A DNA stretch of 16,933 bases. It comes from Lachnospiraceae bacterium UBA2868 (GTDB taxonomy: Bacteria > Bacillota_A > Clostridia > Lachnospirales > Lachnospiraceae). Below, piece by piece: positions 1 through 7,615 of the stretch (positions are counted from its first letter, which is position 1; every line of letters begins with the position of its first letter). Under the pieces are notes generated by a model. The model made no database searches and was not told where the DNA came from. It saw nothing but the letters and a program-made list of their open reading frames with translations. The DNA lies in contig DEEW01000085.1 in assembly GCA_002350465.1 (NCBI GenBank), forward strand, positions 63,217 to 80,149. The letters are read 5' to 3'. The position numbers were made by a program, and so were the translations under genes.

Positions 1-975
1 AGCTACCTGGTCTCCGCCTCTGCCAAGCGCCAGATCTATGGCTGTTCTGGCATATTCATAATTCTGGTCAAAGGAATCACTGCCGGCTCCGAACCCTATC
101 GATAGTGTAAAGGATACTTCATTACCGATATTTGCATTCTTGACCTCTTCCAGTATTCCGAAACGGCTGTCAACTATATTATCCAGTTCCTTTTTTTTCA
201 TTACTACCAGGAACTTATCCTTCTCAAGCTTCTTGACAATTGCATCCACCTTGGAGAAATACTTATTGATCTGTCTCTCGATAAGTGCAACTACAAGCGA
301 ACGTCTTGCCTCATCAACGCTTTCGAGTGCCTCATCATAATTGTCCATATATATAAGACCGCACACCATCTTCTGCTCTTCCACCTGACGTGCAAGTGCA
401 TTTACCTCGGTAACGTCAAACATATAAAGAGCAATCAGGAAACTGTCATAATCTACGGTCTCCACAGCATCGGACGCTTCCATAAGTGCGGACATTGATA
501 CCTTATTCATGCTTGCTCGAAAATCATGTCCGTCAACCGAAACAACACTTTCGGTCTCATGTTCCATCCTGGGGAGTTTTTCCTTTGTGATCTCCGGAAT
601 CAGATTTGTGATGTTCTTGCTGTATTTCTTCGTGATATTCATTGTCTGCTCGAAAGCATCGTTAGTCCAGATGACTTTACCCGTCTCATCCAGCAGTGCG
701 TACGGAATCTCCAGATCGCGAAGAAGCTGCTTCTGAACCTGTCCGTATTGGGTTGCAAATGATATAAGATCACGGACAACGCGGCCTCTGTCACGAAAAT
801 ATAAAAAATATGCAACCGACGCATATACAACGAAGAAAACGGTTGCAAAGACACCCGCTCTTATATTCACGAAATACATCCCTATCGCGAATACGGCGAC
901 AAATAATGTCATCCATACGGGCCACAATATATATGTTCGAATCTGACCTTTAAATCTTATCTTGTTACTGCTCAT
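1..975 (-). CDS. gdpP: GdpP/YybT-like c-di-AMP phosphodiesterase, N-terminal part (3' end cut by window)
   Basis: The visible 325 residues show two hydrophobic helices at about 16-34 and 38-60, a PAS-like domain at about 85-195 and a degenerate GGDEF-like domain from about 200. They end in the family hallmark segment LALGRGGDQVA. This order (two TM, PAS, degenerate GGDEF, then DHH-DHHA1) is that of GdpP, a membrane enzyme that hydrolyses the second messenger c-di-AMP. The catalytic DHH/DHHA1 part must lie beyond base 1 and cannot be seen. The start is the ATG at 975: the nearby ATG at about 986 runs into a stop after six codons, and no strong Shine-Dalgarno is visible, which is unusual among the genes here. 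Family recognition is firm; activity cannot be judged without the C-terminal half. Confidence 0.88.
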   Translation of the reverse strand, partial: MSSNKIRFKGQIRTYILWPVWMTLFVAVFAIGMYFVNIRAGVFATVFFVVYASVAYFLYFRDRGRVVRDLISFATQYGQVQKQLLRDLEIPYALLDETGKVIWTNDAFEQTMNITKKYSKNITNLIPEITKEKLPRMEHETESVVSVDGHDFRASMNKVSMSALMEASDAVETVDYDSFLIALYMFDVTEVNALARQVEEQKMVCGLIYMDNYDEALESVDEARRSLVVALIERQINKYFSKVDAIVKKLEKDKFLVVMKKKELDNIVDSRFGILEEVKNANIGNEVSFTLSIGFGAGSDSFDQNYEYARTAIDLALGRGGDQVA

Positions 976-1015
976 AAGTTTTCATGTAATGTAATAACTG
1001 ATACAATCGTGGAAT

Positions 1016-1034
1016 ATTATACCCCATATGTCAA
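1016..1034 (-). promoter_or_regulatory. Candidate gdpP promoter elements, odd spacing
   Basis: Reading the minus strand, a perfect TTGACA (1029-1034) is followed after only 7 bp by a perfect TATAAT (1016-1021). The two cannot be one normal sigma-A promoter, which needs about 17 bp. TATAAT may be a -10 served by a poor -35 inside the T-run of the upstream terminator. Position just upstream of gdpP makes a promoter here likely, but which bases are used is uncertain. Confidence 0.35.
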
Positions 1035-1070
1035 AAAAAGAAAATGCCGACTATGAATAGCCGGCATTTT
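1033..1070 (-). terminator. Rho-independent terminator after ferredoxin
   Basis: On the minus strand 13 paired positions (1058-1070 with 1041-1053, one G-U pair) enclose the loop TTCA and are followed by TTTTCTTTTTTT. The stem contains the core ATGCCGGCTA / TAGTCGGCAT. This is a textbook intrinsic terminator and ends the ferredoxin transcript; it separates it from gdpP. Confidence 0.93.
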
Positions 1071-1083
1071 CCTCAATGAGTGT

Positions 1084-1105
1084 CGCTTCGCGATGGGCCC
1101 CTCCT
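1084..1105. repeat. Copy A of dispersed intergenic repeat
   Basis: The segment CGATGGGCCCCTCCT at 1091-1105 is identical to 14139-14153 downstream of rpsR. Next to it TCGC-TTC-GCGA can form a small hairpin, and GTCGCT resembles the start of the other copies. It lies between the ferredoxin stop codon and its terminator. Fifteen identical GC-rich bases in two non-coding sites are unlikely by chance. Confidence 0.55.
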
Positions 1106-1111
1106 ATTTTC

Positions 1112-1282
1112 CTAACCTTCTTCAATAGCACCTACAGGGCACTGTGCTGCGCATGCACCACAGCTTACGCACTTATCCGCATCAATTTCATACTTACCGT
1201 CTCCTTCGGAGATAGCACCTACGGGACACTGTCCTGCACATGCTCCGCATGAAATACAGCCGTCTTTGATAACAAATGCCAT
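1112..1282 (-). CDS. Clostridial-type 2[4Fe-4S] ferredoxin
   Basis: This is a 56-residue protein with two CxxCxxCxxxCP clusters: Cys9, 12, 15, 19 and Cys38, 41, 44, 48. That is the classic bacterial 8Fe ferredoxin with pseudo-two-fold repeat. It carries low-potential electrons in the cytoplasm between fermentation enzymes (for example pyruvate:ferredoxin oxidoreductase, hydrogenase) and could also feed radical-SAM activases such as PflA upstream; that last link is inference. The start is the ATG at 1282, preceded by AAAGGAGGTATTTGTC. Longer readings up to 1315 would precede this ribosome site and add 11 non-ferredoxin residues. It has its own promoter (1344-1372) and terminator (1033-1070), so it can be a monocistronic transcript. 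Confidence 0.96.
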   Translation of the reverse strand: MAFVIKDGCISCGACAGQCPVGAISEGDGKYEIDADKCVSCGACAAQCPVGAIEEG

Positions 1283-1343
1283 GACAAATACCTCCTTTAC
1301 TGTTTTCCTTTTCAACTATCACAAATATGTTTATCCGACGAAT

Positions 1344-1372
1344 ATTTTACATCAAAAACCGCCGAAACTCAA
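1344..1372 (-). promoter_or_regulatory. Sigma-A promoter for ferredoxin
   Basis: On the minus strand TTGAGT (1367-1372) and TAAAAT (1344-1349) are separated by exactly 17 bp. They sit in the short gap between the chemotaxis gene stop and the ferredoxin ribosome binding site. Confidence 0.7.
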
Positions 1373-1377
1373 TATCA

Positions 1378-3060
1378 TCATCCAAAGTAACTGATGATCT
1401 CCTCAAGCTCCTTGGCAAGACCCTGAAGCTCGTTTGCAGACTGGGTTATAACCGTAAATGTAGCATTGAGCTCCTGCATTGATGCGTTTGTCTCCTGTGT
1501 TGAAGCAGCATTTTCTTCCGAAATAGCGGACAGATCGCTTACTATTCCCACAAGCGTATCCTTGGCTCCTGTAAGTCCTTCGATCTTTTCTGCTATAGCC
1601 TGTGCACTCTCTGCAACATTCTCGACTCCGCTTGCCATTGATTCCATGTTGCTTCTTGTAGTTCTCATCTGCTCAGTCTGGCTCTCAAAGCTCTCATTGA
1701 GCTTTGCCATAACATCAACAGATTCCGCAGCATCGTGGAGGAGCTTCTCTACAATATGACCGATCTCCTGCGCGCTCTGGTTGGACTGCTCGGCAAGCTG
1801 GGCAATCTCTCCTGCAACAACCGCAAATCCACGGCCTGCCTCACCGGCTCTTGCAGCCTCTATTGATGCGTTAAGTGACAGCAGATTGGTCTGGCTGGCA
1901 ATTGACGTAATAGCATTAACAAATTCATGGATACCGTTTGCGGATTCATTGGTGGAGCGGATTGTATCATCAATATTCTTAACAGATCCGCGAAGTTCAC
2001 GGGTCTGCTCAACAAGCTTTTCGAGAGCATCCATCGCCTCATTGCACGTAGCTTTCATTTCTCCTGCAAATGTATCAAGCTGCTCTACATTTGAAGCGAT
2101 CACTTCTATATCGTTTCCGATATCATTTGTATTGCCTGCTGCATTTTCAACGCTTGTAGCCTGAGAAACAGCTCCCTGACTGATCTCATCAACTGCGAGA
2201 GTAACCTGTCCTGATGCCTGGGATGCCTGATCGGATGAACTTGCAAGCTCTTCGCCGGCAGATGTTAAGCTTCTTGCCATTTCATTACTCCGGCTCATTA
2301 TCTCTTTGAGCTTGACTGCCAACATATTGGTAGCACTTTGCATCTGACCTATTTCATCTTTACTTAATTTATCATCATCAACAAGTTCAATATTAAGCTT
2401 ACCGCTGGCAAGTTCCTTGAGATGATCCGTTGCTGTGGAAATACCGCCTCTTATCTGTCTGATAACTATAACGGCTATTAATATAAGAACAATGATCAGT
2501 ATACCGAATGCAATGGAAAGTCCTATGATTTTTCCCCTGATTTCATTCTGTATAATTGAATGCTCTTCAATAGCCCACTGTTCGGTAATGTCAGTCATCT
2601 CACTGATAACTTCTCTTGCAAGTTCGAACTCTTCCTCATATTTGGCCTCGTCTCCTGCATCTCCGGCAGCAAGAGCAGCCTCATAATGCTGATCAAACTT
2701 GCTTATCAGATTGGCTATGCTGTCACTCGTTCCGGCAAGAACATCGTTATACAGTGTTGGTGACTTGGAAGCAACTGAGTCAGCCTCATGTACGCGATCA
2801 TATGTCTGCTGCATATTATCGTCGAAGTCCTGCTTATCACCCTTGTAATCCGCAACTCTTGCCTGATAAAAATCACGGTCGGCATTGATCAGATTATCCG
2901 ATACGGTAAACAGTGTATCGTAATAGACACCTGTTACCTCCTCTTCGACACTGTTCATTTCCACTCCCATAACGACACACGCTATAATAAGCGCTATGGA
3001 AAGAGGCACTGTAAGTATCAGCAGCTTGACTCTTACACTCAAATTGTTGATAAAACTCAT
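1378..3060 (-). CDS. Methyl-accepting chemotaxis protein
   Basis: A 560-residue transmembrane chemoreceptor. TM1 is at about 11-33, followed by an extracytoplasmic helical sensor region (about 34-177, four-helix-bundle-like) and TM2 at about 178-200. A HAMP domain (about 200-255) and a long cytoplasmic coiled-coil signalling domain follow. The conserved hairpin tip, [16 protein letters not shown], lies at 401-416 and binds CheA/CheW in the family. One deviation is visible just after the tip: the usual VVADEIRKLAE reads [11 protein letters not shown]. No CheR-tethering pentapeptide is seen at the C-terminus. The ligand cannot be read from the sequence. Start ATG 3060 has AAAGGAGAAAAGATTT upstream. 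It begins 32 bp after maf, so it may be carried on the pfl-pflA-maf transcript, which would tie chemotaxis expression to fermentative growth (inference). Confidence 0.95.
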   Translation of the reverse strand: MSFINNLSVRVKLLILTVPLSIALIIACVVMGVEMNSVEEEVTGVYYDTLFTVSDNLINADRDFYQARVADYKGDKQDFDDNMQQTYDRVHEADSVASKSPTLYNDVLAGTSDSIANLISKFDQHYEAALAAGDAGDEAKYEEEFELAREVISEMTDITEQWAIEEHSIIQNEIRGKIIGLSIAFGILIIVLILIAVIVIRQIRGGISTATDHLKELASGKLNIELVDDDKLSKDEIGQMQSATNMLAVKLKEIMSRSNEMARSLTSAGEELASSSDQASQASGQVTLAVDEISQGAVSQATSVENAAGNTNDIGNDIEVIASNVEQLDTFAGEMKATCNEAMDALEKLVEQTRELRGSVKNIDDTIRSTNESANGIHEFVNAITSIASQTNLLSLNASIEAARAGEAGRGFAVVAGEIAQLAEQSNQSAQEIGHIVEKLLHDAAESVDVMAKLNESFESQTEQMRTTRSNMESMASGVENVAESAQAIAEKIEGLTGAKDTLVGIVSDLSAISEENAASTQETNASMQELNATFTVITQSANELQGLAKELEEIISYFG

Positions 3061-3092
3061 AAATCTTTTCTCCTTTCAATCAGTGACTATCA

Positions 3093-3731
3093 CTATTGCA
3101 GTAACTCCTTCAGCTCCTGCATCAGTTTCGCTATCGGAAGGCCCATTACATTGTAGTAATCTCCTTCAATTGATCTGATAAACGCCGCCGCACCGGTCTG
3201 AATGCCGTATGCACCCGCTTTATCCATAACATCCTCCGCCGCAACATATTCTTTTATATCATCGTCACTAAGAGGGTAAAAACTTACCTTTGTTTCTTCA
3301 CAGAATGTATGCTCTCCCACACGTCCATCGCTGCTTATAAAGGCAAACGTCACTCCTGTATAGACAGAGTGCGTGGTTCCCGACAGCTGCTTAAGCATAC
3401 GGATCGCATCTGCCTCGTTAAGAGGCTTTCCGAAGATTATATCACATTTTGCCACAATTGTATCGGATCCTATGACAATTATATCTGTCGGGGTCACAAG
3501 TTCTCTGTGAGATTCATTATACTTTACTATTTGTGAAGCAACATCCAGCGCTTTTTGTCTTGACAATTCCGTACAAACTTTATCGGGCAGGCTGGACGTA
3601 ACAGACTCATCCACCGATGAAGGCCATACATCAAACTCTATTCCCACAAGTTCAAGTATCTGCTTCCGCCTCGGGGATGCGGATGCAAGAACGATCTTGT
3701 AGTCCTCATTAAGCCTTTTTACAAATCTCAT
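3093..3731 (-). CDS. maf: Maf-like nucleotide pyrophosphatase (septum formation family)
   Basis: The protein is a Maf/YhdE-family nucleoside triphosphate pyrophosphatase, which hydrolyses dTTP/UTP or modified nucleotides in the cytoplasm. Family motifs in order are LASASPRRKQILELVG near the N-terminus (SxRR), the acidic GSDTIV segment at about 88-93, the GKPL segment at about 101-104, SGTTHSVYTGV, and DKAGAYGIQTGAAA near 170-183. With the ATG at 3731 it is 212 residues. An in-frame ATG at 3749 would add six residues and lengthen the overlap with pflA. I prefer 3731 because a weak GGTGAG precedes it and family members start close to the LASxSPRR motif, but this is not certain. It overlaps the end of pflA by 23 bases, indicating translational coupling. 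Confidence 0.9.
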   Translation of the reverse strand: MRFVKRLNEDYKIVLASASPRRKQILELVGIEFDVWPSSVDESVTSSLPDKVCTELSRQKALDVASQIVKYNESHRELVTPTDIIVIGSDTIVAKCDIIFGKPLNEADAIRMLKQLSGTTHSVYTGVTFAFISSDGRVGEHTFCEETKVSFYPLSDDDIKEYVAAEDVMDKAGAYGIQTGAAAFIRSIEGDYYNVMGLPIAKLMQELKELLQ

Positions 3732-4497
3732 GTTCGCTCTCACCGTCATCCCGTCTTCGGTCTCTTATTCCGTCTAAGATCACTTCCTTCTTCGCAATAA
3801 GATCCTTCTTGTCCATGGGAGGTGTATCTCCGAGAGGATACTCTATTCCCAGTTTTTCGTACTTGGGCTTTCCCATTGTATGATAGGGTAATGCATCAAG
3901 AGCTCTCAGGGTTTTGAGTCCTCCGATAAAATAACCGAGATCATAGAGATATTTGTCATCGTCCGTAAGGTTTGGCACAATCACATGCCTTATCCAAATA
4001 TCAACACCTTTATCTGACAGATACTGTGCAAATGCAAGTATCCCATCATTGGGCTGGCCGGTTATCTTCTTGTGAAGTGTCGGATCGATATGCTTAATAT
4101 CAAGCATTACCAGATCCGTAAGAGGCATAAGCTTATCAAGCTTTGCGATAAAATCCGTGTTCTCCGGTCTATAGGCTATTCCAGAAGAATCAATGCACGT
4201 GTGAATATTGTGCTGCTTGCACAGCGTAAACAGATCGATCAGAAAATCAACCTGCATAAGGGGCTCTCCGCCCGTCACTGTTAAGCCTCCCCCATTCTTG
4301 TAAAACGGTTCGTTATGGAGATACTGCTCAATAATATACTCGGGATCCATCTCTTCCCCGCCCGTCATAGCCCAAGTATCCGGATTATGACAATAAAGGC
4401 ATCTCATTGGGCATCCCTGTACAAATACTACATATCTTGTTCCCGGTCCGTCTACCGTACCGAAACTTTCAAGTGAATGAATGCGGCCCTTGGTCAT
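3709..4497 (-). CDS. pflA: Pyruvate formate-lyase activating enzyme (radical SAM)
   Basis: A 262-residue radical-SAM activase. The cluster-binding CxxxCxxC is at Cys29, Cys33 and Cys36 (GCPMRCLYCHNPDTW), and an N-terminal GRIHSLESFGTVDGPG is typical of PflA. Also present are the SAM-contacting GGG.TVTGGEP segment (GGGLTVTGGEPLMQ) and the LDIKH and RHVIVPN motifs. The family uses a [4Fe-4S] cluster and S-adenosylmethionine to abstract hydrogen from the PFL glycine, creating the glycyl radical. Here its substrate would be the stand-alone 80-aa domain encoded just upstream. The start ATG 4497 has CGGAGGACAAA before it. It lies 134 bp downstream of the glycyl radical domain gene, with a hairpin between them, and overlaps maf. 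Confidence 0.96.
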   Translation of the reverse strand: MTKGRIHSLESFGTVDGPGTRYVVFVQGCPMRCLYCHNPDTWAMTGGEEMDPEYIIEQYLHNEPFYKNGGGLTVTGGEPLMQVDFLIDLFTLCKQHNIHTCIDSSGIAYRPENTDFIAKLDKLMPLTDLVMLDIKHIDPTLHKKITGQPNDGILAFAQYLSDKGVDIWIRHVIVPNLTDDDKYLYDLGYFIGGLKTLRALDALPYHTMGKPKYEKLGIEYPLGDTPPMDKKDLIAKKEVILDGIRDRRRDDGESEHEICKKA

Positions 4498-4543
4498 TTT
4501 GTCCTCCGTAGTTTTTTTTCATAGAAAGCTTTACACTACCGCA

Positions 4544-4574
4544 ACAAGCCCGAAGGATTATACTTCGGGCTTGT
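4544..4574 (-). other. Perfect intercistronic stem-loop between glycyl radical domain gene and pflA
   Basis: ACAAGCCCGAAG and CTTCGGGCTTGT form a perfect 12-bp stem with a 7-base loop. Neither strand has a T-run directly after it, so it is not a canonical terminator. In the middle of the pfl operon it may be an mRNA-processing or stability element, or may lower read-through into pflA (inference). Confidence 0.6.
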
Positions 4575-4631
4575 ATGTTACATTATTACTGTGAGACATG
4601 AATTGCTCAACACTTTGTATGCTTATCTCAC

Positions 4632-4874
4632 TTAGATGGATTCGTGGAACGTTCTTGAGATAACGTCTGCCTGCTGCTCCGGTGTAAGCTTGATGAAGTT
4701 TACTGCATATCCGCTAACCCTGATCGTAAGCTGGGGATAGTTCTCCGGATGTGCCTGAGCATCAAGAAGAGTTTCTCTGTTAAGTACGTTTACGTTAAGG
4801 TGATGGCCGCCTTTTGTTGCATAACCATCCAAAAGATTTACAAGATTATCAATCTGAGCTTTGTTTGCTGCCAT
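4632..4874 (-). CDS. Stand-alone glycyl radical domain, C-terminal piece of split pyruvate formate-lyase
   Basis: The 80 residues match the last part of full-length PFL: helix [13 protein letters not shown], then [36 protein letters not shown] and SRTFHES. The radical glycine is Gly55 in RVSGYA. In E. coli PflB this stretch is continuous with the core. Here the core gene (5113-7152) stops before it, so this peptide must supply the glycyl radical in trans. It also resembles the spare-part protein GrcA/YfiD, but GrcA repairs an otherwise complete enzyme, whereas no complete enzyme is encoded here. Start ATG 4874 with AGGAGGAAAAAATT. Translation starts 15 bases after the stop of the 64-aa gene and in the same frame, separated by two stop codons (TGA TAG). 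PflA follows. Confidence 0.93.
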   Translation of the reverse strand: MAANKAQIDNLVNLLDGYATKGGHHLNVNVLNRETLLDAQAHPENYPQLTIRVSGYAVNFIKLTPEQQADVISRTFHESI

Positions 4875-4889
4875 AATTTTTTCCTCCTA

Positions 4890-5084
4890 TCAAGAATAAT
4901 CATCCAGGCCCTGATGAAGCGTCGGAACACTGCACGCGAGCGGCGTTCTCGAACAATCGGTACACCCCATCGTCTCTGTGCTTCTGTTTTCTGTCTGCGT
5001 TTCATCGACATCTACGTTCAAATGTCCGACTCCGCTTTCGACAGAACCGTCAAGTAATGCTACGAGATCATCAATCTGATCCAT
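4890..5084 (-). CDS. Small protein: partial glycyl-radical-domain look-alike lacking the radical glycine
   Basis: The 64-residue ORF begins MDQIDDLVALLDG and has GHLNVDV at 20-26. About 15 of its first 26 residues match the start of the neighbouring 80-aa domain. After residue 26 the similarity ends: there is no NRETLLDA, no RVSGYA loop and no radical glycine. The rest (27-64) is polar and contains Cys41, Cys44 and Cys51. It starts at ATG 5084 with a strong AGGAGGTGACATTT, 28 bases after the PFL core stop. The stop TGA lies directly against the next gene's TAGGAGG. It may be a decayed duplicate kept by chance, or a functional subunit that docks where the radical domain docks. The intact ribosome site and tight packing argue it is translated; its function is unknown. 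Confidence 0.75.
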   Translation of the reverse strand: MDQIDDLVALLDGSVESGVGHLNVDVDETQTENRSTETMGCTDCSRTPLACSVPTLHQGLDDYS

Positions 5085-5112
5085 AAATGTCACCTCCTGT
5101 CAAATATAAATA

Positions 5113-7152
5113 TTATTTATTAAGATCTAACTCTATATCACCTGCAAATACCTGGTCTTCCTTACCGAGAGCACCGGGGATGATGGTAAATGTATTTGAG
5201 ATACCATCCTGTGCATCGTTGAACGGAAGCTTTGATACAGATGAAAGTGATGCGATAGCACCATGTGTATCACGTCCGTGCATCGGGTTTGCTCCGGGTG
5301 CGAAAGGCTGTCCTGCGCGACGTCCATCAGGTGTGTTACCTGTAGCCTTACCATATGTAACGTTTGATGTGATCGTAAGGATAGACGTTGTAGGAATACC
5401 GTTCCTGTATGTATGATGACGTCTTACTGCTGTCATGAACTTATGAACAACTTCCTTGGCGATAAGGTCTACACGGTCATCATCATTACCGTACTTAGGG
5501 AAGTCTCCCGTGATCTTGAAGTCTGTAATGATTCCGTCCTCATCTCTGATACACTCAACCTTTGCATACTTCATGGCTGAGAATGAGTCAGCTACGATTG
5601 ACAGACCTGCGATACCTGTTGCAAAGTATCTCTTTACATCCTTGTCATGAAGAGCCATCTCTGCTCTCTCATAGCAGTATTTGTCATGCATGTAATGAAT
5701 GATGTTAAGAGTATTAACATAAACATCAGCCTGCCACTCCATCATATCGATGAAGAGCTCCATTACCTTATCATAGTCAAGAACATCTCCGTCATAAGGA
5801 CGATACTTAGGACCTACCTGCTTCTTGGTCTTCTCATCAATACCGCCGTTAAGAGCGTACAGAAGACACTTGGCGAGGTTAGCACGAGCTCCGAAGAACT
5901 GCATTTCCTTACCGATAACCATTGAAGATACGCAGCAAGCGATACCGTAATCATCGCCGTGAACAGGTCTCATAAGGTCATCGTTCTCATACTGGATAGA
6001 TGATGTTGTAATTGATGTCTTAGCACAGAACTTCTTGAAGTTCTGAGGAAGTCTTGTTGACCAGAGAACCGTAAGGTTGGGCTCGGGAGCTGCACCGAGA
6101 TTCTCGAGAGTGTGGAGATAACGGAAGCTCATCTTGGTTACCATATGACGTCCGTCAACACCCATACCGCCGATAGACTCTGTTACCCAAACGGGATCGC
6201 CGGCGAATATCTGATTGTATTCAGGTGTACGTGCGAACTTAACGCAACGAAGTTTCATGATAAAGTGATCAACGAACTCCTGAATCTGCTCCTCGGTAAA
6301 TGTGCCGTTCTTGAGGTCACGCTCTGCGTAGCAGTCAATAAATGTTGAAGTACGTCCGAGTGACATTGCGGCACCGTTCTGCTCCTTAACCGCGCAAAGA
6401 TATCCGAAGTATGTAGCCTGAATTGCTTCCTGAACGTTTGTTGCGGGCTTGCTGATATCGCATCCGTATGAAGCAGCCATTTCCTTCATCATCTTGAGAG
6501 CTGTCATCTGCTCTGATAATTCTTCACGAAGACGGATAACATCATCTGTCATAACACGTCCTGTTGAATCCTTCTGAGCCTGCTTGTCCTCGAGAAGAAA
6601 ATCGATACCGTAAAGAGCAACTCTTCTGTAGTCACCGATGATACGTCCTCTTCCGTATGCATCAGGAAGACCTGTGATGATATGAGATGTACGGCAAGCT
6701 CTCATTTCCTGGTTGTATGCATCAAAACAACCTGCATTGTGAGTCTTGCGGTGTGTTGAGAAGAACTCGCTTATCTCGGGATCAACCTCATAACCGTTGT
6801 CCGAGCAAGCCTTCTCTGCCATACGGATACCACCATAAGGCTGAAGTGAACGCTTGAAAGGCTTATCTGTCTGGAAACCTACGATAGTCTCTTTGCTCTT
6901 ATCAAGGTATCCGGGACCATGAGAAGTGATGGTTGAAACAACTTTGGTGTCCATATCAAGAACGCCGCCGTTTTCTCTTTCCTTCTTCTGAAGGTCAAGA
7001 ACCATCTTCCACAAGTCTTTTGTGTTCTGTGTAGGTCCTGCAAGGAATGAATCATCTCCGTCATAAGGAGTGTAATTCTTCTGAATGAAGTCACGTACAT
7101 TGACTTCGCTTTCCCACTTGCCGCCTACGAAACCATTCCATTCTGATCTCAT
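5113..7152 (-). CDS. pflB: Pyruvate formate-lyase catalytic core, lacking the C-terminal glycyl radical domain
   Basis: The 679 residues align with formate C-acetyltransferase from the N-terminal [20 protein letters not shown] to [17 protein letters not shown] and [10 protein letters not shown]. They then end in a short tail [11 protein letters not shown] and a TAA stop. The active-site cysteine pair is Cys406-Cys407 ([10 protein letters not shown]). PFL converts pyruvate and CoA to acetyl-CoA and formate. Full-length family members are about 740-760 residues; the missing ~75 are encoded separately at 4632-4874. The division falls at the point where E. coli PflB reads LGKDDEV followed by RKTNLAGLMDGY. 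Start ATG 7152 has AGGAGGCGTTACA, and a consensus promoter is at 7227-7255. No frameshift could rejoin the parts, because another complete gene lies between. Confidence 0.96.
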   Translation of the reverse strand: MRSEWNGFVGGKWESEVNVRDFIQKNYTPYDGDDSFLAGPTQNTKDLWKMVLDLQKKERENGGVLDMDTKVVSTITSHGPGYLDKSKETIVGFQTDKPFKRSLQPYGGIRMAEKACSDNGYEVDPEISEFFSTHRKTHNAGCFDAYNQEMRACRTSHIITGLPDAYGRGRIIGDYRRVALYGIDFLLEDKQAQKDSTGRVMTDDVIRLREELSEQMTALKMMKEMAASYGCDISKPATNVQEAIQATYFGYLCAVKEQNGAAMSLGRTSTFIDCYAERDLKNGTFTEEQIQEFVDHFIMKLRCVKFARTPEYNQIFAGDPVWVTESIGGMGVDGRHMVTKMSFRYLHTLENLGAAPEPNLTVLWSTRLPQNFKKFCAKTSITTSSIQYENDDLMRPVHGDDYGIACCVSSMVIGKEMQFFGARANLAKCLLYALNGGIDEKTKKQVGPKYRPYDGDVLDYDKVMELFIDMMEWQADVYVNTLNIIHYMHDKYCYERAEMALHDKDVKRYFATGIAGLSIVADSFSAMKYAKVECIRDEDGIITDFKITGDFPKYGNDDDRVDLIAKEVVHKFMTAVRRHHTYRNGIPTTSILTITSNVTYGKATGNTPDGRRAGQPFAPGANPMHGRDTHGAIASLSSVSKLPFNDAQDGISNTFTIIPGALGKEDQVFAGDIELDLNK

Positions 7153-7221
7153 TGTAACGCCTCCTAAAAATTTGTTATAAATAATTTATAAATCCGTCAT
7201 GCGGACAGTTTCTTTTGGTAA

Positions 7222-7239
7222 TTGTTATTATATTTTCAG
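7222..7239. promoter_or_regulatory. Possible Rex-like (NADH-responsive) operator over the pfl -10
   Basis: TTGTTATTATATTTTCAG matches 10 of 14 informative positions of the Rex consensus TTGTTAANNNNTTAACAA; the left half is almost exact, the right half poor. It overlaps the pfl -10 box, a typical place for repression. Rex control of pfl is known in other Firmicutes. This is a tentative match by eye. Confidence 0.28.
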
Positions 7240-7255
7240 ATTGTATACACGTCAA
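7227..7255 (-). promoter_or_regulatory. pflB: Sigma-A promoter for the pfl operon
   Basis: On the minus strand TTGACG (7250-7255) and a perfect TATAAT (7227-7232) are separated by exactly 17 bp. A leader of about 70 bases follows before the pfl start codon. Confidence 0.88.
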
Positions 7256-7350
7256 GGTGGAGAACTGTATTTTTTTCCGTACATTTTGCCTTATTTTTAG
7301 TATATTACCACTTCCTTATGACTGCCTTCTCGCTCCCGGAAAAGTAATCT

Positions 7351-7379
7351 TTGACCTCTAATGTGATAAATGTTAAAAT
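7351..7379 (+). promoter_or_regulatory. Sigma-A promoter for rubredoxin operon
   Basis: TTGACC (7351-7356) and TAAAAT (7374-7379) are 17 bp apart, about 60 bp before the rubredoxin start. It is back to back with the pfl promoter, the two -35 boxes being about 95 bp apart. Confidence 0.85.
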
Positions 7380-7437
7380 GAAAACCACCCGGAGCCGTTA
7401 CAGGCTTCTAAATTCAATTAGCAAAAGGAGGAACGAT

Positions 7438-7602
7438 ATGGACAAATATTTTTGCAATCCCTGCGGTTACACTTATGATCCCGAAAAAGGTGATCCCGAA
7501 CACGGAATAGCTCCCGGAACGGCATTTGAGGACCTCCCTGATGATTGGGTATGCCCTAATTGCGGAATTACCAAAGATATGTTTATGAAAGTTATCGAGT
7601 AA
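7438..7602 (+). CDS. Rubredoxin
   Basis: A 54-residue single-iron electron carrier with the two knuckles [10 protein letters not shown] (Cys6, Cys9) and CPNCG (Cys39, Cys42), plus the conserved DLPDDWVCP segment. Rubredoxins of this size pass electrons from NAD(P)H-rubredoxin reductase to oxygen- or peroxide-reducing enzymes. The next gene is a flavodiiron protein, the usual acceptor. The start is ATG 7438, preceded by AAAAGGAGGAACGAT. The reading frame is open back to 7351, but that stretch covers the promoter and is not coding. First gene of a three-gene operon. Confidence 0.97.
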   Translation: MDKYFCNPCGYTYDPEKGDPEHGIAPGTAFEDLPDDWVCPNCGITKDMFMKVIE

Positions 7603-7615
7603 GCAAGGTATCATC

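Noticed and set aside
1466..2164. Plus-strand open frames opposite the chemoreceptor gene
   Set aside because: Ser/Ala-rich mirror frames of a conserved receptor; no start signals or motifs.
4544..4574. Intrinsic terminator ending the pfl transcript before pflA
   Set aside because: The stem is strong but neither strand has the following T-run; recorded as a stem-loop instead.
5087..5416. Plus-strand frame of 109 codons opposite the end of the PFL core
   Set aside because: Antisense to conserved PFL sequence, no ribosome site.
4890..7152. Split PFL as a frameshift or single point stop in one gene
   Set aside because: The core stop is followed by an AGGAGG site, a 64-codon ORF, a second AGGAGG and then the radical domain; no single change restores one reading frame.
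7351..7437. Longer N-terminus for rubredoxin
   Set aside because: This stretch contains the -35/-10 promoter and the ribosome site; the 54-residue form matches the family.
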